A DNA stretch of 64,000 bases from Desulfobacula sp. (GTDB taxonomy: Bacteria; Desulfobacterota; Desulfobacteria; Desulfobacterales; Desulfobacteraceae): the NCBI GenBank assembly GCA_023701135.1, contig JAMPXP010000007.1:124001-188000 (forward strand). The letters are read 5' to 3'. The position numbers and the translations under genes are program-made. Shown one piece after another: positions 1 through 9,942 of the stretch. Within the stretch, counting starts at the first letter, position 1; every line of letters begins with the position of its first letter. The notes below the pieces were generated by a model. It searched no databases, was not told the DNA's origin, and saw only the letters and a list, made by a program, of their open reading frames with translations.

Positions 1-491
1 ATAACGAAAAAAAGCCCCTGGTCTCTGATCAGGCGGCTTGAACATTCAACCAACGCGTCAATGCTGAGGGCGGTTTCATGTCGGGCCATGGCTTTTTGGG
101 GATCAGGATTTATCCTGCCGGTGCCGATTTCCTTATAGGGAGGATTGGAAACAATGATATCAATCCCGGTGCCTGTTCTGTTCCATTGAAGGGTTCTGAT
201 ATCCTTATGAAGAACATGGATCGTTTTTTCAAAACCGTTGGCAAGAATGTTTTTTCTGGCGAAATCAAACAATTCTTCCTGGATCTCAATGCCTGTAATT
301 TTCAGATCTGGATATCTCCGGGCCAGGAGAAGAGAGATGATTCCGCACCCGCATCCCAGATCCATAACGGCTTCATTGCCTTTTGGGCGGATATGGGCGG
401 CAAGAATCAGTGAGTCCAGGGAAAAACGATACCCTTTTTCCGGTTGGGAGATGTTGAGCTGATGAACGTCATCAACCGAGAATTTTTCCAA
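1..491 (-). CDS. trmN6: tRNA1(Val) adenine-N6 methyltransferase family (YfiC/TrmN6-like), 3' end cut by the window
   Basis: Translated on the minus strand, this gives a class I SAM-dependent N6-adenine methyltransferase. It has a leading QPEKGYRFSLDSLILAA block typical of the YfiC family, the SAM-binding DLGCGCGII at residues 44-52 and the catalytic NPPY at 116-119. Family members methylate adenine 37 of tRNA1(Val). About 163 codons are visible and the C-terminus lies beyond base 1. No ATG is available upstream of the conserved block, so I chose a TTG at 491, which overlaps the end of the DciA-like gene by 20 bases and suggests coupling. A related rRNA or protein methyltransferase specificity cannot be excluded from sequence alone. 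Confidence 0.72.
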   Translation of the reverse strand, partial: MEKFSVDDVHQLNISQPEKGYRFSLDSLILAAHIRPKGNEAVMDLGCGCGIISLLLARRYPDLKITGIEIQEELFDFARKNILANGFEKTIHVLHKDIRTLQWNRTGTGIDIIVSNPPYKEIGTGRINPDPQKAMARHETALSIDALVECSSRLIRDQGLFFV

Positions 492-813
492 TTTTAAACC
501 TGATTTTTTTGACCAGGGGTTGGTCAAGGTGATGGTTGATATTCAGGATCATTTCTTTTTCAAGAAATGTGAGCTGATGAATCCATGTCGAACTTGATAC
601 ATTCACGATGAGGATGCCATCCTTGAAGGAATCGGGTTTGGCATTCATGGCAATGGGTTTGCCCACAGCAGCTTCCCAGATATCCCAGATCCGCATCATC
701 CATGTGTCCTGGGTCGGTCTGAATTTTACCAGCGCTGAGTTTAAAATATCACTGATATGAATCAGGTTGCTTTTATTTTTTTTGTCCAATTTGAATATAT
801 CCTTGATCACCAT
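472..813 (-). CDS. DUF721 / DciA-like protein
   Basis: A 113-residue protein of the DUF721 (DciA) type: a short N-terminal helix with SDILNSAL, a central TWMMRIWDIWEAAVGKPIA block, then ILIVNVSSSTWIHQLTFLE and a basic C-terminus. DciA proteins recruit or load the replicative helicase DnaB in bacteria that lack DnaC. This is a short, single-domain version. Its end overlaps the start of the tRNA methyltransferase gene, so the two are probably co-transcribed leftward. The family call is good, but the role in helicase loading is by family only. Confidence 0.7.
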   Translation of the reverse strand: MVIKDIFKLDKKNKSNLIHISDILNSALVKFRPTQDTWMMRIWDIWEAAVGKPIAMNAKPDSFKDGILIVNVSSSTWIHQLTFLEKEMILNINHHLDQPLVKKIRFKIGKILG

Positions 814-1000
814 GAGACCGTTTATTCCATATCATAGAATTCCCTTGGGATATACCAAAAAATACAGGGCTGATCCCTTTCAGAAATTTTTAACGCTGGG
901 CGGATTCCAAAAAAATATTGCCTTTTGGGGTTGATCCATATAAATATGACTGTATTTCAAGCGCTATACTTTAAAGAAATCAAGAAACAGGATATTATTT

Positions 1001-2074
1001 ATGAATTGGGATTGGGATAAATTAAGGGAAAACCAGCAGAAATACGAGAGCAAAAAAGAAGGCGGCGGAATGGGAATGCCTAAGCCACCCCAGATGGATG
1101 AACTGGTGGAGCGGTTCAGAAATCTTAAGAAATCAGGCATCGTCCCCATTGCTCTTTTGATTCTGGTCGCCCTTTTGGCTGTTTCAAGTGTGTTTACGAT
1201 TGCAACCGATGAGGTCGGGGTTATTCAGCGATTTGGGAAGTATAACAGGACGGCCCAGCCTGGATTGAATTTTAAATTTCCGACCGGGATTGAAAAAATC
1301 ACAAAAGTTAAGGTGAAAAGGGTATACCAGGAAGAATTCGGGCTTGATACGGAGAAGACGACGGCCAACTACAGACCGGGAAATGAAAGCGCTTCCCAGG
1401 AAACGCCCCTGATGCTGACCGGGGATCTGAATGTTGCAGTGGTCCCCTGGATTGTTCAATACAGAATTTCAAACCCCCTGGATTATCTGTTTAAAATCAA
1501 GGATGTCACGGCCATTTTGCGTGATATGTCAGAAGCTACCATGAGAACCGTCGTAGGGGATCGAAGCATCAATGAGGTCATCAGTAAACGGGAGGAAATC
1601 GCTCTTGCGGCAAGGGAGATCCTTCAAAAGGAAATGGACCGGGCTCAGTCCGGCATTGCCATCAATACGATTGAGCTTAAAAAGACCAATGTTCCTGATC
1701 CGGTTCAACCCTCCTTTAATGAGGTAAATCAGGCCACCCAGGAAAAAGAACAAACCATCTATAAAGCAAGGGAAGAATATAATAAGGCAGTCCCGTTGGC
1801 CCGGGGTGAAGCGAGACGGGTGATAAAGGATGCTGAAGGGTATGCCATTGACAGAGTTAATCGGGCCAAGGGCGATGCCGATAAATATACGGCTATTTTC
1901 CAGGAATATTTAAAAGCCAAGGATATCACGAAAAAGCGGCTCTATCTGGAAGCAATGCTGGAGGTTTACCCAAAACTCGGGACAAAATATATTATTGATT
2001 CCGACCAGAAAAATATGCTTCCCTTATTGAATATGAGCGGTGGAATTGCACTTCCCCAGAACCAGACACCTTAG
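1001..2074 (+). CDS. hflK: HflK, SPFH-domain subunit of the FtsH-regulating membrane complex
   Basis: A 357-residue protein with a glycine/proline-rich cytoplasmic N-terminus (residues 1-45), one membrane helix (about 48-68) and an SPFH/band-7 domain starting with DEVGVIQRFGKYNRT. A long charged coiled coil follows, including QATQEKEQTIYKAREEYN. HflK pairs with HflC in a large periplasm-facing cage around FtsH and modulates its proteolysis. The hflC gene follows after 24 bases, the usual order. The N-terminal WDWDKLRENQQKY is typical of HflK. No clear promoter was identified in the 187 bases upstream. Confidence 0.95.
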   Translation: MNWDWDKLRENQQKYESKKEGGGMGMPKPPQMDELVERFRNLKKSGIVPIALLILVALLAVSSVFTIATDEVGVIQRFGKYNRTAQPGLNFKFPTGIEKITKVKVKRVYQEEFGLDTEKTTANYRPGNESASQETPLMLTGDLNVAVVPWIVQYRISNPLDYLFKIKDVTAILRDMSEATMRTVVGDRSINEVISKREEIALAAREILQKEMDRAQSGIAINTIELKKTNVPDPVQPSFNEVNQATQEKEQTIYKAREEYNKAVPLARGEARRVIKDAEGYAIDRVNRAKGDADKYTAIFQEYLKAKDITKKRLYLEAMLEVYPKLGTKYIIDSDQKNMLPLLNMSGGIALPQNQTP

Positions 2075-2098
2075 ATAACAAGGCTGGATAGGAATATT

Positions 2099-3034
2099 AT
2101 GATAAAAAATATAATTTTGATTGTTTTTGCGGCAGGTATTTTTCTGGCCTATAATGCAGCATATATAGTTGATGAAACAGAGCAGGTGGTCATCACTCAA
2201 TTCGGAAAGGTGGTGGGTGATCCCATCACCAGTCCGGGTCTGAAATTCAAGCTGCCTTTTTTTCAGAAAGCCAATATTTTTGCTAAAAATCTTTTAACCT
2301 GGAATGGTATCCCCGGCCAGGTCCCGACACAGGATAAAACCTATATCTATGTGGACAGTTTTGCCCGTTGGAAAATTGTGGACCCGGTAAAATTTATTCA
2401 GACCGTGAACAATGAAACCTCTGCCATTGACCGCCTGAATGGAATTATTGATCCTGCGGTAAGGAATCTGATCACCTCTCATCCCTTGGTTGAAACCGTC
2501 AGGAATACAGACAGGTCCATGGATACATTTGAATATGATGTTGATGAAAATGTTCAGCGGGTTCAATATAAAATCAACATTGGAAGAGATGAGATTACAA
2601 GACTCATCGTTCAACAGGCCAGTGAAAAATTAAAAGAGTTCGGTATCGAGCTGGTGGATGTGAAGATCAAACGGATCAATTATATCGATAATGTTCGGCA
2701 GGCTGTTTATGAACGAATGATTGCAGAAAGAAAACAGATCGCAGAAAAATACAGGGCCGAGGGAGCAGGAGAAGCAAGCAATATTCGCGGAGAAAAGGAA
2801 AAGGAACTCCAGGTCATTAAATCCCAGGCATACAGGGATGCCCAGAAAATAAAAGGGGATGCCGATGCTGAAGCGGCAAGAATTTATGCGAGCGCTTATG
2901 GGGCTGATCCGGAATTTTATTCATTTGTGAAATCCCTGGAAGTATACAAGGAATCATTGAAAAAAGATACCACCCTGATCCTTTCAACCAGTTCTGATTT
3001 CATGAAGTATTTAAAAGGGATTGGAAAAGAGTAA
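2099..3034 (+). CDS. hflC: HflC, SPFH-domain partner of HflK
   Basis: A 311-residue protein with an N-terminal membrane anchor (about residues 3-20) followed at once by an SPFH domain (VDETEQVVITQFGKVVG). An alanine/glutamate-rich coiled coil (AERKQIAEKYRAEGAGEASN) precedes a C-terminal hydrophobic segment with EFYSFVKSLEVYKESL. With HflK it forms the membrane complex that controls access of substrates to FtsH. It sits directly downstream of hflK and ends before a strong hairpin at 3041-3075 that probably ends the transcript. Confidence 0.95.
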   Translation: MIKNIILIVFAAGIFLAYNAAYIVDETEQVVITQFGKVVGDPITSPGLKFKLPFFQKANIFAKNLLTWNGIPGQVPTQDKTYIYVDSFARWKIVDPVKFIQTVNNETSAIDRLNGIIDPAVRNLITSHPLVETVRNTDRSMDTFEYDVDENVQRVQYKINIGRDEITRLIVQQASEKLKEFGIELVDVKIKRINYIDNVRQAVYERMIAERKQIAEKYRAEGAGEASNIRGEKEKELQVIKSQAYRDAQKIKGDADAEAARIYASAYGADPEFYSFVKSLEVYKESLKKDTTLILSTSSDFMKYLKGIGKE

Positions 3035-3040
3035 AGAGTT

Positions 3041-3075
3041 GAGTATTGAGTTGAGTTTCTTGCAACTCAATACTC
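3041..3075. terminator. Inverted repeat between convergent hflC and the small basic protein gene
   Basis: The arms gagtattgagttg (3041-3053) and caactcaatactc (3063-3075) pair perfectly over 13 bases around a 9-base loop. The repeat sits in the gap between convergent genes, so it could serve both strands. The plus-strand T-run (attttttctttc) lies about 17 bases downstream and the minus-strand side has only a loose T-rich stretch, so this is a probable rather than a textbook intrinsic terminator. Confidence 0.6.
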
Positions 3076-3090
3076 CAGGTATGGTAAAAG

Positions 3091-3186
3091 CTATTTTTTC
3101 TTTCTCTGGTGTCTGGTTTTGGCAAGGAGTTTTTTGTGTTTATGCTTTCTCATCTTTTTTCTCCGCTTTTTCATTACACTGCTCAA
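3091..3186 (-). CDS. Small basic ribosome-associated protein, COX24/AURKAIP1 (bS22-like) type
   Basis: A 31-codon gene on the minus strand with a TTG start at 3186. A near-perfect ribosome binding site AAGGAGGTGA (3201-3192) lies six bases upstream. The product is extremely basic: it begins MSSVMKKRRKKMRKHKHKK, continues LLAKTRHQRKKK, and has no acidic residue. This closely matches the short conserved proteins carrying the mitochondrial COX24/AURKAIP1 domain, which in several bacterial groups are small-subunit ribosomal proteins of the bS22 kind. I infer a ribosomal role from that resemblance. The RBS quality and the pattern argue that it is real despite its size. Confidence 0.8.
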   Translation of the reverse strand: MSSVMKKRRKKMRKHKHKKLLAKTRHQRKKK

Positions 3187-3301
3187 AAAAATCACCTCCT
3201 TTTAGTTTAGCCTATATTTAAATTGGTTGAGTTGACTGGGCACTATAGCATAGGATTTTGTCAAATGTCCATTTTTTTATTCGTACAGGAAAAGACACAG
3301 G

Positions 3302-3829
3302 ATGCATCAACCTGAATTTTTTAATAGAGAAGAGCTTCTAAAGGTGGAAGAGGCTGTTAAAATTTCAGAAGAGCTGGTGAACAATTTCTTTAAAATGTCT
3401 TCGGGCCAATGGTTGAGAAACCGCTATGATATTAAGACCGCCAGGGATCTTGATAACCATGAGCAGGTCGATGGCCCCTTTGCCCAGGTAATAAAATATG
3501 AAGCACGGAAAAAAGAGGCATCTCTCAGTTCGTCTTCATACACTCTCTATAAGATATGTCTTCAGGACAAGGCCATACTTTGTGCGGCTCAAAGGGAAAA
3601 TTTCCTTCTGGAGCCCTTCCTTTTATATATTCTCAGTCATGAACTTGTTCACATTATTCGTTTTTCGAAGTATAAACAGCGCTATGAGAATAAAAATGAA
3701 GCAGATGTCACTCTGGACGAAGAAAGACAGGTCCACCTTCTGACCTATGAAATTTTAAAGCCTTTTTCTATTCCTGGTTTGATACAAGTATTCGAATTTT
3801 ATAAGGATTGGCGCAAAGGTCACCTCTGA
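3302..3829 (+). CDS. Putative small zincin-like metallopeptidase of unknown function
   Basis: A 175-residue protein with no signal peptide or membrane segment. Residues 113-117 read HELVH inside a hydrophobic helix (YILSHELVHIIRF), the HExxH zinc-binding signature. An acidic stretch DEERQVHLLTYE about 23 residues later could supply the third ligand, as in minimal gluzincins. I do not recognise a named family. A promoter-like sequence and a gap of 107 bases separate it from fmdB, so it may be an independent transcript. Alternatively it may be a catalytically dead relative acting as a regulator. Confidence 0.7.
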   Translation: MHQPEFFNREELLKVEEAVKISEELVNNFFKMSSGQWLRNRYDIKTARDLDNHEQVDGPFAQVIKYEARKKEASLSSSSYTLYKICLQDKAILCAAQRENFLLEPFLLYILSHELVHIIRFSKYKQRYENKNEADVTLDEERQVHLLTYEILKPFSIPGLIQVFEFYKDWRKGHL

Positions 3830-3862
3830 AATTCTTGGCAAAAAAAATATGAACAAACTTTC

Positions 3863-3890
3863 TTGACAAGGAAGAAAGGCGAGTTATTTT
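3863..3890 (+). promoter_or_regulatory. Sigma-70-like promoter for fmdB-groES-groEL
   Basis: TTGACA at 3863-3868 and TATTTT at 3885-3890 with a 16-base spacer, about 47 bases before the fmdB start. The -35 is consensus and the -10 is fair. No CIRCE element (TTAGCACTC-N9-GAGTGCTAA) or clear heat-shock sigma-32 box was found here or before groES. The heat response of this chaperonin operon is therefore not explained by the visible sequence. Confidence 0.5.
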
Positions 3891-3936
3891 ATGAATAATT
3901 TTTCGAGAGGACCAAAAAGAACGGAGAATTGGAAAA

Positions 3937-4203
3937 ATGCCGGTTTACGAGTATCAATGTAAAGATTGCGGGAAAATAGAAGAAGTGTTTCAGAAAATAT
4001 CAGATCCGGTTCGAACGACTTGTTCTCATTGCAAGGGCAATTTGAGCAAACTCATTTCACAAAGTTCATTTCATCTTAAAGGATCGGGCTGGTATGTTAC
4101 TGATTATGGCGGAGCAAAAACAGGGAGTGAAACAAAACCAGAAACAAAAACCGATACATCATCCAGCGAATCAAAAAAGGTTACTGCTAAAGATTCAGAT
4201 TAA
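3937..4203 (+). CDS. FmdB-family zinc ribbon protein
   Basis: An 88-residue protein starting MPVYEYQCKDCG, with zinc-ribbon cysteine pairs at residues 8/11 and 29/32 (CKDC, CSHC). A conserved SSFHLKGSGWYVTDYG segment follows, then a low-complexity Thr/Ser/Lys-rich tail. This is the FmdB/CxxC-CxxC regulatory-protein family named after a putative regulator of formamidase; the molecular role is not established. It lies 72 bases upstream of groES and probably shares its transcript, a linkage I regard as suggestive only. Confidence 0.85.
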   Translation: MPVYEYQCKDCGKIEEVFQKISDPVRTTCSHCKGNLSKLISQSSFHLKGSGWYVTDYGGAKTGSETKPETKTDTSSSESKKVTAKDSD

Positions 4204-4275
4204 ACGAGCAGAACCTCAAAACAAATACACCAAATACATTAACGCAACAAATAGTATGTAAAGGAGAAATTGATC

Positions 4276-4563
4276 ATGAGTTTGAGACCACTAAGTGACA
4301 GAATTCTGGTTCAGCGTGTGGAAGAGGATGTTAAAACCAAAGGCGGTATTATCATCCCGGACACGGCCAAAGAAAAACCGGTAGAAGGAAAAGTCGTGGC
4401 TACAGGCAACGGCCGGATGGGGGAAGACGGAAAACTTCTTCCCATGGATGTAAAAGTCGGAGATCGTGTTCTTTTCAGTAAATACGGCGGAACCGAAGTG
4501 AAAATCGACGGTTCGGATTATCTTATCTTACGTCAGGATGATGTTCTTGGAGTTATTGAATAA
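4276..4563 (+). CDS. groES: GroES co-chaperonin
   Basis: A 95-residue GroES (Hsp10) with [15 protein letters not shown] at the N-terminus, the mobile loop [16 protein letters not shown] that contacts GroEL, and the terminal [11 protein letters not shown]. The heptameric lid closes the GroEL folding chamber. I chose the ATG at 4276 over an in-frame TTG two codons earlier because AAGGAGA at 4261-4267 is optimally spaced for it. groEL follows after 36 bases. Confidence 0.97.
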   Translation: MSLRPLSDRILVQRVEEDVKTKGGIIIPDTAKEKPVEGKVVATGNGRMGEDGKLLPMDVKVGDRVLFSKYGGTEVKIDGSDYLILRQDDVLGVIE

Positions 4564-4575
4564 CCATACAGATAA

Positions 4576-6249
<1,674 letters not shown>

Positions 6250-6287
6250 TCCTCCACTAAAATGACCCGATTCATTTGAGTTTATTC

Positions 6288-6318
6288 AGGCTCCTGTATA
6301 TTCATTGTGCAGGAGCCT
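6288..6318 (+). terminator. Hairpin downstream of groEL
   Basis: AGGCTCCTG (6288-6296) pairs with CAGGAGCCT (6310-6318) around a 13-base loop, 39 bases after the groEL stop. The stem is GC-rich but only two T residues follow, so it may stabilise the 3' end as well as terminate. Confidence 0.55.
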
Positions 6319-6340
6319 TACCATTTGAGCGGGATGAGGG

Positions 6341-6376
6341 ATTAAAGCCTTTTGTCTCAAGTGAAAAGGCTTTAAT
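6341..6376 (+). terminator. Second hairpin between groEL and tolQ
   Basis: A perfect 13-base stem: ATTAAAGCCTTTT (6341-6353) pairs with AAAAGGCTTTAAT (6364-6376) around a 10-base loop. It lies just upstream of the tol promoter, so it separates the chaperonin and Tol-Pal transcription units. The A/T-flanked stem can work on either strand. Confidence 0.55.
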
Positions 6377-6382
6377 AAGAAC

Positions 6383-6409
6383 TTGACATGGTAAGTCTGC
6401 TCGTATACT
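6383..6409 (+). promoter_or_regulatory. Promoter candidate for the tol-pal operon
   Basis: TTGACA (6383-6388) and TATACT (6404-6409) with a short 15-base spacer, ending 59 bases before the tolQ start. Both boxes are near consensus, but the spacing is below the usual 16-18. Confidence 0.5.
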
Positions 6410-6468
6410 AAAGTCTATGATTTTTTTGTTTTACACATATCAGGAAGGTAAGCTGTAAGAGAGGTTAT

Positions 6469-7179
6469 ATGGCCAGTGAAAGTATTGGGCTGTTTTATAT
6501 GCTGAGTGAAGCAGGTCCGATTGTTAAGTTCATTATGCTGCTGCTGTTGTTTTTTTCAATAACATCATGGGCGATAATCTTCATAAAGACCAGGTATATC
6601 CGGAAAGCATTTAAAGATTCAGCCGACTTTACGGATATTTTCTGGCAATGCCGGAACCTTGCCGATGCGTTTTCAAAGGCAAAGGCATTAAGATCAAGCC
6701 CCCTGGCAAGAATTTTTATTGCAGCCTATATGGAAATGGCACGGTCCGACGGCAAGGAGACAAGAAAAACAAGCATAAAGAAAATAGAGGGGACCTATTT
6801 ACAGAACATTGGAAGCATTAACCGGTCTTTGAAAAGATCCATGAATGTTGAAAATAGACGATTGGTTCAATTGGTCCCATTCCTTGCAACGGCAGGAAAT
6901 ACAGCACCTTTTATCGGTCTTTTCGGGACGGTCTGGGGGATTATGGATACTTTTCAGGGGATTGGTTTGAGCGGTTCCGCAAGTCTTGCCGTTGTCGCCC
7001 CCGGTATTTCCGAAGCCTTGGTGGCAACGGCAGCAGGGCTGGCAGTGGCTATCCCCTCAGTAATTGCATATAATTTCTTTAACGATCGGATTCGGGTTTT
7101 GGATTCTGAGATGCAGAGCTTTTCTTCAGATGTCTTAAATATAATGGAACGCGATATCCAAAAGCAAATGGAGGAATAA
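6469..7179 (+). CDS. tolQ: TolQ, proton-channel subunit of the Tol-Pal system
   Basis: A 236-residue MotA/TolQ/ExbB family inner-membrane protein with membrane helices at about 18-39, 134-158 and 178-203. The conserved TAPFIGLFGTVWGIMDTF lies at 146-162 and GISEALVATAAGLAVAIP at 179-196. With TolR it forms the proton-driven stator that energises TolA to pull the outer membrane at the division site. Its stop overlaps the tolR ATG by one base. The gene order tolQ-R-A-B-pal-cpoB supports Tol over ExbB. Confidence 0.95.
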   Translation: MASESIGLFYMLSEAGPIVKFIMLLLLFFSITSWAIIFIKTRYIRKAFKDSADFTDIFWQCRNLADAFSKAKALRSSPLARIFIAAYMEMARSDGKETRKTSIKKIEGTYLQNIGSINRSLKRSMNVENRRLVQLVPFLATAGNTAPFIGLFGTVWGIMDTFQGIGLSGSASLAVVAPGISEALVATAAGLAVAIPSVIAYNFFNDRIRVLDSEMQSFSSDVLNIMERDIQKQMEE

Positions 7180-7595
7180 TGCAGGCAGGTTCAGGTAATG
7201 GTCAATTCATGTCTGAAATCAATGTCACCCCCTTTGTAGATGTCATGCTGGTGCTTCTGATCATTTTTATGGTCACGGCCCCCATGATGGTGCAGGGGGT
7301 AGATGTCAATTTGCCCAAAGCAACTGCAAAAGCCTTAAAAAGCAGTGAGGAACGCCTGATTATCTCCATTGATAATGAAATGAAGGTCTATATCAATGAA
7401 CAGGTGGTCAGTGTCGAATTTTTGACCCAGAAACTTACGGCCATACTTGAAAATTTAGAGAACAAGGATGTATATCTCAAGGCGGATAAAGAGATTCCCT
7501 ATGGAATCGTCGTCAATGTTATTTCCAAGATCAAAAAGGCGGGGGTTGACAGTCTTGGGATGATCACGCTGCCGGATAATGAAGATGAGTCCTGA
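7179..7595 (+). CDS. tolR: TolR, Tol-Pal energising subunit
   Basis: A 138-residue ExbD/TolR protein with one N-terminal membrane helix. It contains NVTPFVDVMLVLLIIFMV, where Asp21 is the conserved proton-carrying residue, followed by a periplasmic domain (LPKATAKALKSSEERLI, DKEIPYGIVVNVISKIKKAG). It partners TolQ in coupling the proton gradient to TolA. It overlaps tolQ by one base and is nine bases from tolA, indicating tight co-translation. Confidence 0.95.
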   Translation: MQAGSGNGQFMSEINVTPFVDVMLVLLIIFMVTAPMMVQGVDVNLPKATAKALKSSEERLIISIDNEMKVYINEQVVSVEFLTQKLTAILENLENKDVYLKADKEIPYGIVVNVISKIKKAGVDSLGMITLPDNEDES

Positions 7596-7604
7596 TAAAC
7601 AGGT

Positions 7605-8546
7605 ATGAGCTCCCTGGAAAGTTTTAAAAAGAAAAAGGCATCACTTCTATTATCCCCAATGGATCAGGACAGAAGAACCGGGATGGTTTTTTTGATTGTT
7701 TCGATTGTGGCTCATGGTTTGTTTTTCGGCGTTCTTATTTTTTTTCAGGATTTTCATTTTGCCAGGTCCATGCCCCCGGTTATTCAGATTGACCTTGTCT
7801 CCTTTTCACCTGTTTTAGGCTCGGATAAACCAGGCGGGAGTGGTGGTCAGGAGATTGAGGGCAGTAAAGAAGAGATCCAAAGCGAAAACAAGGAAGCAGG
7901 CCCGCCTGTCCAGCCGGCTGAAGTAAAAAAAGAGGAGCCACCCCCTGTTATCAAAGCGGATATCAGTTTAAAAACAAAACCTAAAAATTTAAAAGACCTT
8001 TTGGCTGAACAGGAAAAAAAGAACAAGGAGGAGGAAAAGAAAAAAGAGGAAAAAATCGATAAAAAGCCTATCCAGCCGGAAACCGATGCCTCAAAAACAA
8101 CGGTTAAGTCAAATGATAAAGCAGATGAAAACAATATGTCCGAAATTCTAGGCCGTCTGCGCAAGAAGGTAGCTGAACAGGGCAAATCAAGGCAGGGGGA
8201 TGGCGGAGCAGGTGAAGGCAAAGGGGGGTCTCCGGATGGAACGGGTATAGGCGGTTCCACTCCCCTGCAGATTTATCTGATGGAGATTGGATCTCGAATT
8301 CAGCAGAACTGGGTGTTTAATGAGAGTCTTGCCAGAATGGACCGGAATCTGGAAGTGAGGATTATTATCAAAATTTTAAAAAGCGGAGAAATAAGGGATA
8401 TTATTTTTGAGACGCGATCTGGGAATCCATATCTGGATGAATCTGCAAAAAAAGCGATTCTAAAGATCAATCCTTTAAAGCCCTTACCGGCAGGAATGTA
8501 TTCCTATGATCTGGGGTTGATTTTTACTCCCCAAGGATTAAAATAA
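7605..8546 (+). CDS. tolA: TolA-like energy transducer with TonB-type C-terminus
   Basis: A 313-residue protein with a short basic cytoplasmic N-terminus, a membrane helix at about 27-47 containing SIVAHG (the Ser/His pair used to contact TolQR), a long Lys/Glu/Pro-rich periplasmic linker (about 90-185), and a glycine-rich hinge. The C-terminal TonB/TolA domain is about 220-313 (PLQIYLMEIGSRIQQNW ... PLPAGMYSYDLGLIF). It spans the periplasm and links the TolQR motor to Pal and TolB. Position between tolR and tolB favours TolA over TonB. Confidence 0.9.
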   Translation: MSSLESFKKKKASLLLSPMDQDRRTGMVFLIVSIVAHGLFFGVLIFFQDFHFARSMPPVIQIDLVSFSPVLGSDKPGGSGGQEIEGSKEEIQSENKEAGPPVQPAEVKKEEPPPVIKADISLKTKPKNLKDLLAEQEKKNKEEEKKKEEKIDKKPIQPETDASKTTVKSNDKADENNMSEILGRLRKKVAEQGKSRQGDGGAGEGKGGSPDGTGIGGSTPLQIYLMEIGSRIQQNWVFNESLARMDRNLEVRIIIKILKSGEIRDIIFETRSGNPYLDESAKKAILKINPLKPLPAGMYSYDLGLIFTPQGLK

Positions 8547-8578
8547 AGTTTAATACTAAAAAACAATATGGTATTTTT

Positions 8579-9916
8579 ATGATGAAAAAAAATGCGCTGC
8601 AGGGTTTATGTTGTGTTCTTGTTATCATGTGTTTCTGGATACCGGTTTGCCATGGGGTTACATATATTAATATCAGCAATCCGTTGTTGAAAAAATCACC
8701 CATTGCTGTGCCGGATTTTAAAGCCTTTAGCAACAGTGCCGAAGAAGTAAGGGATGGAAAAACAGCAGTTCAGATACTCAATGAGGCATTGAATTTTACA
8801 GGCTATCTGAAAACCATGGACCCGATGGCGTTTCTGGCAAATCCGGCTCAATCCGGAATCCAGCTTTCTGAAATCAATTTCAGAGACTGGACCGGAATAG
8901 GTGCGGAATTATTAATAACAGGCGGGGTCCTTGTTGAAAGTCCGGGAAATGTTAAATTTGAATTGCGGCTTTTTGATACATTCAACTCCAAGCTCCTTGT
9001 AGGAAAGGTATATACCGGTCCAGAATCACAGATCCGTAGAATGATTCATATGTTTTGCAGTGAAATATCCTTTGCGTTGACAGGGAAATACGGGGTCTTC
9101 AATACTGAAATGGCATTTGTTTCAACCATGGATGGGAATAAGGAAATATTTACTTGTGATTTTGATGGACAGAATATAAAACAGATCACCTCGCATAAAA
9201 GTATAAGTCTTTCTCCATCCTGGTCATCGGATGGCAAATGGCTGGCTTATGTCTCCTATGCAAAGGGGAAACCAGATCTTTATATTAAGAATCTTAAAGA
9301 AAATCGGGGCTCTATCGTTACTTTAAAAGGAATGAATATCTCACCGGACTGGATGCCGGGCCAATTGAAACTTGCAGCCGCCTTAAGTTTTTCAGGGGAT
9401 CAGGAAATTTATCTATTGACCATCAATGGAGAAGTGATTAAAAGATTAACTGATAGTTTGGGGATTGATGTATCACCAAAGTTTTCACCCGATGGGCAGA
9501 AAATTGCGTTTACATCAAAACGTGCAGGAACTCCCCAGATATATATTCAGGATATTGGCTCCGGAAGTGTTAAAAGGCTGACGTTTGAGGGTTTAAATAA
9601 TACCTCGCCGGCTTGGTGTCCGGACGGTAAAAAAATTGCCTATGTGGGCATAGAAAAGAATCGAATCAATATTTTTGTGATGAGTATTGACTCAGGTGTT
9701 CCGGTTCAGTTGACTGCGGATTCAGGTGATAATGAAGATCCGGTCTGGTCACCTGATGGAAGTATGCTGGCCTTTACGTCAACACGTGAAGGGGATATAC
9801 CAAGGATCTTTGTCATGAATGCGTCAGGAACCGACCAAAGAAGGCTTTTGAGCATGAATGGCAAGCAGACCCAACCGGACTGGTCAATTTCAGATAGTAC
9901 AAGAGAAGGTATGTAG
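8579..9916 (+). CDS. tolB: TolB periplasmic beta-propeller
   Basis: A 445-residue exported protein. The signal peptide spans about residues 1-27. An N-terminal alpha/beta domain (to about 165) is followed by a six-bladed WD40-like propeller with repeats such as SPSWSSDGKWLAYVS, SPKFSPDGQKIAFTSK, SPAWCPDGKKIAYVG and DPVWSPDGSMLAFTST. TolB binds Pal and is released by TolA, freeing Pal to move to the septum. The ATG at 8579 directly precedes the lysine-rich start of the signal peptide. Confidence 0.95.
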   Translation: MMKKNALQGLCCVLVIMCFWIPVCHGVTYINISNPLLKKSPIAVPDFKAFSNSAEEVRDGKTAVQILNEALNFTGYLKTMDPMAFLANPAQSGIQLSEINFRDWTGIGAELLITGGVLVESPGNVKFELRLFDTFNSKLLVGKVYTGPESQIRRMIHMFCSEISFALTGKYGVFNTEMAFVSTMDGNKEIFTCDFDGQNIKQITSHKSISLSPSWSSDGKWLAYVSYAKGKPDLYIKNLKENRGSIVTLKGMNISPDWMPGQLKLAAALSFSGDQEIYLLTINGEVIKRLTDSLGIDVSPKFSPDGQKIAFTSKRAGTPQIYIQDIGSGSVKRLTFEGLNNTSPAWCPDGKKIAYVGIEKNRINIFVMSIDSGVPVQLTADSGDNEDPVWSPDGSMLAFTSTREGDIPRIFVMNASGTDQRRLLSMNGKQTQPDWSISDSTREGM

Positions 9917-9942
9917 TATTTAATAATTAAAAGGGGGAAAAA

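Noticed and set aside
3021-3221. Plus-strand reading frame of 66 codons after hflC
   Set aside because: It overlaps the inverted repeat and runs opposite the well-supported basic protein gene; no RBS.
4204-4275. CIRCE/HrcA operator expected before groES
   Set aside because: No TTAGCACTC-N9-GAGTGCTAA-like inverted repeat is present here or before fmdB.
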